Below are positions 55,725-64,000 of a DNA stretch of 64,000 nt, piece after piece. Made by a program: the position numbers and the translations under genes. Source of the stretch: Phyllostachys edulis (Eukaryota; Streptophyta; Magnoliopsida; Poales; Poaceae); NCBI GenBank assembly GCA_036346405.1, contig CM070554.1, positions 39,360,204-39,424,203 of the forward strand, read 5' to 3'. The notes under the pieces are model-generated. The model worked only from the letters and a program-made list of their open reading frames with translations, had not been told where the DNA came from and made no database searches. The first letter of the stretch is position 1; every line of letters begins with the position of its first letter.

Positions 55725-58700
55725 CAGGCGCGGATCTGGACATCGGGCAGGGTGGGCTGTAGCCCGATGCCCAGAGAAAACAGCAGTGGAAATTTTTTTT
55801 ATATATAGGCTGAAAATAGTTGGCACAATGAATTAGCCCGAGGCCCAGCCGCCCAGCCAGCCAAGACGGCCCAGCCCACGCCCGAGGCCGACGGCTCCTT
55901 CCCCCAATCCCCCATTACATCCAGTGACCTATTGCCCTAATCCCCCCAATCGGCCGATCCCCTCCGCGCGCCACTGCCTCCATCGGCGTCTCCACGGCTC
56001 GGCGACCTCGCCGGCCGCCGGCCACCCCTCCCGGCTCTTCCGCGCCATCCCTCATGCCCGGCGCCATGCCCACGCGCCCTCCGTCAGCCCATCCCCACTT
56101 GGCGCAACGCGATAGCGCCCATGGCTGGTGGCCCGGTTGCAGTTCTTCTCGGCCGTGGGCCGACGACGACCGCGCTCTTCCCTTGACGCGGCGGTGCAGG
56201 CTCGCAGCGCAGTAGCAACACAGGCTCCCTGCCTCCCTCGACGGTCGACGCAGTGCCTCCAGCCTCCAACCTTGTGGGGAGTAGGGAGGAGCCGAGGAGG
56301 AGAGTCGGGCGGTGGGATACGGCGAGGCGGAGGTGATCCATTGGAGATAGGCGGTGGGAGGCGACCGGCCGAGCGGGACTGCGGGAGGAAGCGACCGGCG
56401 CCCAGCAGCTTTGGCTTTGACCTTTGAGCCTATGACTATGAGGAATTGAGAGCTGGAGAGGTAATTGAGGAGAGCCTGTGTATGTGTTATACACTTATAC
56501 TGTTATTATGTCTAAATAAATGTGACTATGGTTGATTAGTAATTGGTAATCCGCCACTACTGTTTAGGATTCAGGGGTATTGTGTTGTGTAGTGTGCGGA
56601 TAAATGGATAATGGAGTAATGGACCATATTCTTGTAGACTTGTAGTTCATTAGTTGATCGACTTATACTGTTTTGGTTCTTTACTTCTTTGGTGCAAAAT
56701 CAACTTGTTTCCTGCATATTGTTAATAAGTGTATTGCTTATTTAGGAATTAGAGATACAAAATGAAGAGGAGCAAGACATTGTCATCTTATTTTTCAATA
56801 CAAACACAACAGTCCAACCAATCTCATCCAGAAACAGTTGGAACTGGAGCTAGTCATAACGACCAAAACAATCCTCATGTTGAACTTAGTCTAGATGATA
56901 TAGTTGCTGACCTTGGGCTTCGAAAACCAATTGAGGAGTTGGATGTTAAAATTAGGGATGCTGCTAGAAGGGAGTATTTGCAATTGGGACCATGCCAACC
57001 AAGTGGACATAAATTCCCACAGAAAGATCAGGGAGGTTAGAAGAGGAGTTTTCAGGAGTCATGGTTCAAAAGATATGATTGGTTGGAATACAGTGTTGCT
57101 CAAGATGCAGCATTTTGTTTTTATTGTTATCTCTTTAAGCAGCAAAGAGCTGAAAACTTTGGTGTTGATGCCTTCACGAAGGTAGGGTTTAGTTATTGGA
57201 AGAATGGAATTCAATCTTTTGATGATCATGTTGGTAAAGTCAATAGTGCTCACAATAAAGCAAGAAGACATTGTGAGGCTTTTAAAAATCAGAGGCAAGG
57301 TGTGGATTATGTGATGACTACTGCCACCAAGAAGGATGAGGAAGAATATAGAGCGTGTCTTACAATTATCCTAGGCATTGCAAAATTTATTCTATTGAAA
57401 GCTCTGGCTTTTCGTGGACATGATGAGTCATCTAGCTCAAGCAATAGAGGGAACTTCTTAGAAATGCTTAAATGGTATAAAGAGAAGGATGAAAATGATG
57501 CAAAATTGCTTGATAATGCTCCTAGGAATAATTTAATGACTTCACACCATATACAAAAGCAATTGTGCAAAGCTTGTGCAGAAGAGACCACCAAAGCCAT
57601 TATTGATGATATTGGGGATAAACAGTTCGTCGTACTTGTTGATGAGGCTCGAGATGCATCCATCAAAGAGCAAATTGCTATGGTTTTGAGGTTAGTAGCC
57701 ACAACATTTTTTTTATGATTGAGTTTAGTCCAAACTATATTAACTACACTTTCTTGTCCTATGCAGGTACGTCAATATTAAAGGGCAGGTGATAGAGAGA
57801 TTTCCTGGGGTTCAACATGTTTCTGACACGACATCATCTTCGCTAAAACTAGCTTTAGATGGTATGTTACAAATTCATGGTCTATGTATGTCTAGATTGC
57901 GAGGACAAGGATATGATGGAGCATCAAATATGAGAGGGCAATTTCATGGGTTGCAAAGACGCGTATTAGATGAAAATCCATATGCTTTTTATGTCCATTG
58001 CTTTGCTCATCAGTTGCAATTAGTGGTTGTTTCTGTTGCCAAGTGTTGTTCTTCTATCTTGGATTTCATTAACTACACCACCATGATTGTCAACACGGTT
58101 AATGCTTCTTGTAACAGAAGAGATCAATTGGCCCAAGATCACCATGATAAAATTGTGAACAAATTAGAGATCGGTGAAATTTTCCCAGGAAGAGGGAAAA
58201 ATCAACAAACTAACCTTGCAAGGCCGGGTGATACTTGTTGGGGCTCACATCATAAAACTTTGTGTCGTCTTCTTTTCATGTGGGATTCAGTCCTAGAGGT
58301 ATTACAGAACTTGAGTGATGATGCCACTAATGCAACATAGAAAACCACAGCTTCGGGATTGTTGGAAAATGGAATGTTTTGAATTTGTATTCATCATGCA
58401 TCTTATGATCAGAATTCTAGGCAAGACTAATGATCTTTCACAATGTTTGCAAAGGAAAGATCAAAACATTGTTCGTGCTGTAGGGTTGATTGGGACCACG
58501 TTGAAGACGGTTGAGGTAATAAGAAATTGTGATTGGGATGAGCTTTTTGAAGAGTCAAACGTCTTTTGTCTCCAGCATAGTATCTTGGTGCCAAACATGT
58601 TTGATAAAATACCGGTTAGAGGTCGTTCAAGGGGTCGTGGCAGTCAGATGGTAACTTACTATGATAATTTCCATCATGAAATATTTATTGTGGTGCATGA

Positions 58701-59622
58701 CCAAATTATTGTTGAGTTGAATAATCGCTTTGCTGAAAGATCTACTCAGTTATTAAGGTGCATTGCTTGTCTTGATCCAAATAGTTCTTTTGCCAACTTT
58801 GATGAAGACAAATTAATTGAACTTGCTAGGATGTATGCTGCTGACTTCTCCCAATATGATTGTGTAGTCCTTAGAGACCAACTAGGCACATTTATTGCTG
58901 ATGTGAGAGATGATCTAGATTTTGCAAACTGTACTGATCTTGGAAATCTTGCTGTTAAGATGGTTTAGACCGACAAACACGCAGTTTTCCCATTGGTATA
59001 TCGTCTCATTGAATTGGCTTTGATTTTGCCAGTGGCAACAGCAACTGTAGAAAGAGCCTTCTCAGCTATGAGCATTATTAAAACTGGTGTGCAGAATAAG
59101 ATGAATGATGAATGGATGAATCATAGCATGGTATGCTATATTGAGCGAGATATATTTGCAAGCACTAAAGATGATAAGATTTTGGAGCGTTTTCAGGGAA
59201 TGAGGTCACGTAAGAAACAACTATCTCGCGCTAGTGGTAAGTTCGGTTCTTACAAATCTAAATTTCATGTTCTTTGTATTTAATCATACCTCTTTAACTC
59301 TTTTTGATTTTTTTTATGTTGTCTTCGTAGGTTCTGGTACTTGTCCAACTATTGATGAAGAAATGGTGGGCTAGGTTAGAGATGAAATCTTCGTTATTTA
59401 GGTACTCAATTTGTATCTCTAAAATGCTATATTATTTATATTTTGCATGTTTTTCTTATTATATTTTATGTTGAAACATTTTTGATAAAGTTTCATGTCA
59501 ATGAAGTATTTGTGGCTTATTTTTTGTTATGTCTTGCTGTGGGTAGAAATTAGTGTTAGTTTTAAGATGTTAGCCTATTAGAATTTAGCCCGAGGCATGA
59601 TCTAATCCTAGATCTGCCACTA
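55725..59622 (+). mobile_element. hAT DNA transposon, 3898 bp, with 8-bp TSD
   Basis: TSD ATGATGCC at 55717-55724 and 59623-59630, exact. Ends CAGGCGCGGATCTGG and (reverse complement) TAGTGGCAGATCTAG form imperfect inverted repeats of the hAT type. A GC-rich 5' region (55840-56430) without recognised coding sequence precedes the transposase gene. It disrupts the Del-like gag at its zinc knuckle. Confidence 0.88.
56762..59283 (+). pseudogene. hAT transposase (zf-TTF / DUF4371 / Dimer_Tnp_hAT)
   Basis: ATG 56762. An N-terminal low-complexity segment is followed by the zf-TTF region (SWFKRYDWLEYSVAQDAAFC then CYLF), the DUF4371/RNase H-like core (VVLVDEARDASIKEQIAMVL; LRGQGYDGASNMRG with its Asp; FYVHCFAHQLQLV) and the C-terminal dimerisation domain (LILPVATATVERAFSAMSII). 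A 76-bp GT-AG intron lies at 57691-57766 (the core reads MVLR|YVNIKG across it in phase). Lesions: TAG near 57038 in an otherwise continuous frame, a frameshift near 58325, TAG near 58966. It would catalyse excision and insertion in the nucleus. Three lesions, so not functional, but recently so. Confidence 0.88.
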
Positions 59623-61269
59623 ATGATGCCCATTCATTTCAACCTTAGAGCCACACCAGCCAAGACTCCAGCACCAAGCATCAACCGAGGAGCCCCTCAA
59701 GTTGTCGGTCAAGCCGGAGGAGCACCATAGTCTGTAGTTAGAGGCCGTGTCAACTACGTTACTCTGGAAGGAGCCCAGGAAGCACCCGACGTTGTACTGG
59801 GTAATTTTCTAGATAACTCAGTACCTGCATTAGTTTTCTTTGATTCTGGAGCTTCACACTCATTTGTTTCTCGAGTTTTTGCAACAAAGAACAATTTGGA
59901 AGTTATGCATCTTACGCATACTCTGTTAGTCTAGTCACCTAGAGCAGAGATAAGTTCTAAAATAGGATGTTTAGGAGATAAGTTACTCATAGCTGGAGTT
60001 GAGTTTCTAGCCAGCCTCATTGTCTTAGACACCCAAACTTTAGATGTCATACTTGGCATGGATTAGTTAACAAAGCACAAAGCTGGGCTAGATTGTGGCC
60101 AAAGAGCTGTAACAATCGAAGGTACCAATGGAAAGAAAGTGGAATTTCTAGCCACCTCAGTGCGTGATGGACATCTGTTAGTCAATAGCTTGAAGACCGT
60201 TGCTTTGAAGGATGTACCCATTGTCAGAGAATATCCAGATGTGTTTCCGAAAGATTTGCTAGGAATGCCACCAGACCGTGACATTGAATTCGTTATTGAT
60301 TTAGTGCCGAGAGCCGCACCAATTTCAAAGAGACTCTATCGGATGCCAGTCGATGAGTTAGTGGAAATGAAGAAGTAGGTAGAAGAACTTCTTGAGAAAG
60401 GTTATGTGAGACCTAGTTCGTCGCCACGAGGAGCGTCGATTTTGTTTGTCAAAAAGAAGGATGGAAAAATGAGAATGTGCATTATTTATCGTGCCCTTAA
60501 TGAAGTCACTATCAAGAACGAGTATCTACTACCCCGAATCAATGACTTTTTTGATCAAATGAAAGGAGCCGGAGTGTTCTCCAAGATCGATCTACGACCA
60601 AGGTACCATCAGTTGAAGATTTGTCCAAAGGATATACCGAAAACTGTTTTTTCTACGCGGTATGAACATTATGAGTTTTTAGTCATGTCCTTTGGTCTAA
60701 CTAATGCCCCTGCATACTTCATGAACATGATGAATAAGGTATTCATGGAATATTTGGACAAGTTTGTGGTAGTGTTCATTGATGATATTTTGGTTTATTC
60801 CAAGTTGGAAGAAGAACACGCAGAACACCTCAAGCTAATACTAGAGAAACTTAGAGAGCATCAGTTGTACGCTAAATTCAGTAAGTGTGATTTCTGGAAA
60901 AAGGAAATCGATTTCCTTGGGCATGTGATGACAGCCAAAGGAGTAGCAGTTGACCTTGGTAAAGTTAAAGTAGTGTTATATTGGGAGCAACCCAAGACAG
61001 TAACTCAAATTCGCATTTTCTTAGGAATGGCAGAATATTACCGCCGATTCATCGAAGGATTTTCGATAATTGCTAAGCCTCTTACGCAGTTTGTTGAAGA
61101 AGGAGAAAAAGTTCACTTGGACCCCAGCTTGTGAGAAAAGTTTTCGGGAGTTGAAGAAATGTTTGACTTCAGCCCCAGTGTTGATTCTGCTTGATATCTA
61201 GAAGGATTTCGATATCTACTGTGATGCTCGTGTCAAGGATTAGGATGCGTCCTGATGCAAGAAGGAAGA
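59623..61269 (+). pseudogene. Del-like gag end, protease, RT and start of RNase H
   Basis: After the hAT element: a Pro-rich gag tail, then aspartic protease with FDSGASHSFVS (about 59840-59870) and LDVILGMD (60040-60062). RT has PDRDIEFVIDLVPRAAPISK, FSKIDLRPRYHQLKI (Leu-Arg-Pro in place of the usual LRSGYHQ), and the catalytic FIDDILVYS (60776-60802), then DFLGHVMTAKGVAV and LGMAEYYRRFIEGFSIIAKP. RNase H begins about 61190 and is cut at 61269 by the copia LTR. Stops at 59935, 60065, 60376 and 61132. Confidence 0.82.
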
Positions 61270-62857
61270 TGTAAGACTAAGAGGTTTTTGGTCATGTTAT
61301 TTGATGATGAACACATTGACAATAAGTTAGACTTAGTCTCAGTACTTAATGTTGAATACCTTGTCCTAAAGACTTGCTGTGGTGACTTGGATCAGAGCTC
61401 TGTTAAGTTCTGCTGAAAATCAGTTTTTGTCAGGATTATCGGTAGTACCGGCTTTGTTTGTGTGGAACTACCGCGGTGCGGTATGACCGTGTGGGTGCAG
61501 CGGTAGTACCGCAAGTCATTTTCTCTGAAGCGTTTTGCTCGGTTCGTTAGATCTTGATCTAACAGCTGATATTGAGTTGTAACGTTCGGACCGTCCGAAC
61601 TGCTCAAAGACTTTGAGCCGTTGGATTGAAATCTAACGGATGACATCAAGTGGGTCGTTCGGACTTTCTACAGTGCTTCTAAATCCAATGACTGAGACCC
61701 ATGGTCCGATCGGCCCATGGATCTGGAGCGTCCACGTGGCAAAGGATGCTGTTCTGAGGACCTTGCGGTTTTTCTTGGAACGGTAGTACCACAGTTTGAA
61801 TGGCGGTAGTACCTAAATTTCGGTAGTACCGTTGTTTTAATAACGGTAGTACCACTTTTGTTTTCCTTTGAGAAAGAGGTTCTGACATACACTGTTTGCA
61901 CTATTAAGTGATTTACGGTAGTACCGCGACATGGTTGGCGGTAGTACCGCAAGGGCACGGTATGGTTTTTCCAGAAGTGATGTTTTTGGAAGTTTTGGAA
62001 GTTCTTGAGAATCGGTAGTACCGGTGTGTTTTGAGCGGTACTACTGCTGCGTGTCTGATAATCAAGACGCATAATGGCGGTAGTACCGATTGTACTCTGG
62101 AAAGTTGTCGTTCTGGGGAATTGACTGTGGATTTGTTGAATTCGTAAGCTATATCTTGTTGGATGATGCATGATAGTGTTTATGGGTGTGAGTAAGCTAA
62201 TGGATGGTCAAGTTGGAAAACTTATGCCAAGAATTGGTTTCTTTGATCTTTGCATGTGCAGGTTGAGGCGTGAGGATGAATCACGGTCGGTGATGGGATT
62301 GACTAAGACTAGGATAGGGAATCTGAGGTCTTGGAAGTCGTGGATGTCAAGAGGTGTTTTGGATCACGCTGGAGCACGTGGAGATCATGGGGAGCACGCT
62401 GGAAGCTACGGGATGGAGTCCTGGAGGCTTACGGCGTGGAGTTTTTGGAAAGACAGTTTTGGAAGGAGTTCCAAATTTGAGTGTTTTGAGATAGAGTTCG
62501 TATTGGTGTCGTGTTGGATATGGATAGGACTCTAGACTATAAGAAAAGGCAGTAGGGTACGGCTTGCATAGGGATTTTTTAGGGAGTTACGTGTCGAGAC
62601 TAGGGTTTTTGAGATTGTAGCCTGCTGCAGTTGCTTTGTTTTAGATGTTCTTCGAATTAGGGCTTTGAGGGGTGCAAGCTGAGCACTTTGTAGACACAAA
62701 TCAATACTGAGATATAAGGATCAGTTTCGTTTAATCTTTGTTTTTGATTTGGTCGTCTTGCTGTGCGGCTGAGAAGAGGTTCTTACTGAAATTGAATTCG
62801 GTTGTCAAATTGCTGCAACCATTCAACCCCCCTTCTGATTGCCATTACGATCCTACA
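61270..62857 (+). repeat. Copia 5' LTR with ten GGTAGTACC motifs
   Basis: 1588 bp. GGTAGTACC occurs ten times by eye between 61441 and 62090, plus degenerate copies. Little else is shared with 24031-25981 apart from motif content and the CCTACA end/PBS context. Confidence 0.8.
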
Positions 62858-62880
62858 ATTGGTATCAGAGCAAGGTTGCA

Positions 62881-63039
62881 ATGGCATCAGATCGAGATCG
62901 ATTCTCAGGTAAGCCACCGTATTTCGATGGATCTGACAACATCTATTGGAAGACAAGAATGGAGGTTTTTCTGCAAGCTCAAGGTAACGTCATCTGGCAA
63001 AAAGTTGAAAATCCTTATGAAGTGCCTGCTATGATTACT
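62881..63039 (+). pseudogene. Copia gag N-terminus (53 codons)
   Basis: Opens MASDRDRFSGKPPYFDG, then YWKTRMEVFLQAQGNVIW, the usual copia gag start. Homology stops at about 63039, where a gypsy LTR begins. The 53 codons present have no stop. Confidence 0.85.
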
Positions 63040-64000
63040 TGTGAGCACCCGGATTTATTAAGCTCATAATACTTAGTCCTCCAATTGACCCTAGTATTAT
63101 CAACCAAATAAACCCAGTCTCGAGAGATGTATACTCCCGAATGCAAGATACATACCTCACAACAAAAGAATGTATCAATTCCATACAACACATAGTACAT
63201 AAGCAACAACCAGAAGTTAATATTAATAAGGATAGGTTATTACAAAAGAGGGGCCTTCTGGCCAAATAACAACAAGTACTACTAAGAATAACACGGAAGC
63301 AAAAGTGCCATAAAGATGGCTATAACACAAAGCCAATCGGTGTGCCTTAACCCCTAGGCATCGACCGACCGCCAAGCTAGTCGTCAAGAAGGCGCAACAC
63401 ATGGCACAAAAGTGAGGCTCTTGGAGCTCACCTTCTTCCTCTGCAACAAAAGCCACAAAATGCCACAACCACGGGCAGATGAGTACATAAAGTACTCCGC
63501 AAGACTTACGTGTGAGATAACAGAACTATAAATAGCTACATGCAAGCTTTATTTAAGTGGATGAGGCTTTGGACTCATTTTAGCACAAAGCAAGTTTCAT
63601 TTGCAATAACATAATAGATTGAAGGCAATTTGGCAAAGCATTTTAATTGTTAAAATAACAACGGGATAATAACATAGTAACAACAACAAGATCAACTCGA
63701 AGTGACTAACCCAATAGTCACCACAACAATAGCATGAACTCCCGCTCATACCAACCATGTCAAGTTTTCATTAAAGGTTGTAGTCTAATTCTTACGGGAA
63801 ATAACCAAGCGTGTCCATAACCTAGGACGAGGCTATTCAAATAGTTTTATCCCTGCGAGGGTGTACCAATGTACCCACACGCCGATCGCCTTTCCTTTAA
63901 GCACACTACCTTTGGTATGCCGCACGGCTAAGTCCTACGAGACATTTCCAATGGACAAGTGCTAATTTTGACCAAGACAACCCACGGGATAAGGACCCAA
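63040..64000 (-). mobile_element. Gypsy (Del-like) LTR, runs off window
   Basis: + strand TGTGAGCACCCGG at 63040 is the 3' terminus of an LTR on the minus strand. It contains the CTATTCAAATAG motif (near 63831-63842) and the CATAACC..GACGAGGC phrase seen in LTRs A and B. The LTR continues beyond 64000. No gene is supported; open frames on the minus strand (63223-63468) are LTR leader sequence. Confidence 0.65.

Larger units (their letters stand above)
61270..63039 (+). mobile_element. Copia element inserted in RNase H (5' LTR and gag start)
   Basis: 5' LTR 61270-62857 (TGTAAGAC ... CGATCCTACA), PBS TTGGTATCAGAGC at 62859-62871 (perfect initiator-Met), gag from 62881. It is cut at 63040 by another gypsy LTR. 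The remaining part is beyond the window or deleted. Confidence 0.8.
51822..64000 (+). mobile_element. Del/Tekay-like Ty3/gypsy element, 3' part off window and multiply interrupted
   Basis: 5' LTR 51822-53438, PBS, leader ORF, gag, protease and RT on the + strand. It is interrupted by an hAT transposon (55725-59622) and by a copia element from 61270, inside RNase H. Gypsy sequence does not resume before 64000, so the 3' end lies beyond the window. Many stops and frameshifts. Confidence 0.8.

Noticed and set aside
55924..56494. GC-rich ORFs on both strands within the hAT element
   Set aside because: No recognised domain; composition-driven openness in the 5' non-coding region of the transposon, before the real transposase start at 56762.

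Overview
This window is plant nuclear DNA, almost certainly from a grass. It is a stack of nested transposable elements around one decayed low-copy gene. Support for a grass: a CRM-clade centromeric retrotransposon, two SIRE/Maximus-like copia LTR families full of short GGTAGTACC-type motifs, a Tat-lineage gypsy element with an antisense gene carrying the 'putative gypsy type transposon' domain (PF04195), long Del/Tekay-like LTRs, and an intron-containing NPF (NRT1/PTR) transporter gene with GC-rich coding sequence. No prokaryotic, organellar or CRISPR feature was seen. The species cannot be named from the sequence alone.

Layout. (1) 1-28038: a Ty3/gypsy element of the Tat lineage on the + strand, 5' end outside the window: gag 416-1681, protease 1694-2269, RT/RNase H to 3838, second RNase H to about 4553, integrase 4587-5714, 3' LTR 27344-28038. 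Between pol and the 3' LTR lies a multi-exon gene on the opposite strand (26953 down to 6770). A CRM gypsy element (7153-13130, TSD AGCCG) has split its last exon. A SIRE-like copia element (14727-25981) has split its second exon and is flanked by an identical 83-bp direct repeat instead of a 5-bp TSD. (2) 28039-28183: the tip of a Del-like LTR into which the Tat element landed. (3) 28184-39110: an older degenerate copia (RT-RNase H, PPT, 3' LTR), interrupted at 29599-37880 by a Del-like gypsy block whose two ends belong to different LTR families. (4) 39111-44679: the only low-copy stretch. It holds an NPF transporter pseudogene (40081-43072) with correct splice sites but an early stop, frameshifts and two insertions, plus a perfect-TSD foldback MITE at 43487-43817. 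(5) 44680-50573: an hAT transposase fragment, a MITE tip, a 5'-truncated LINE and a pol-less SIRE-like copia remnant. (6) 50574-51821: LTR and MITE fragments and a 112-bp tandem duplication. (7) 51822-64000: a Del/Tekay-like gypsy element on +, broken by an autonomous-type hAT transposon (55725-59622, TSD ATGATGCC) and by a copia element (61270 on), which is itself broken by another gypsy LTR from 63040.

No coding region looks intact from start to stop except some single retroelement ORFs (gag 416-1681, integrase 4929-5714). The gene content is therefore retroelement proteins (gag, protease, RT, RNase H, integrase), one hAT transposase and one host transporter relic. The nesting gives a relative insertion order: old copia, then Del-like LTR, then Tat, then CRM and SIRE on the left; Del, then hAT and copia, then gypsy LTR on the right. 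CRM content and nest depth fit pericentromeric or centromeric heterochromatin; that is inference. I found no evidence for a wholly new biological system. The strongest leads are the doubly interrupted antisense gene, the 83-bp repeat around the SIRE insertion, the gypsy block with mismatched ends, and the rapidly changing motif arrays in the SIRE-type LTRs.
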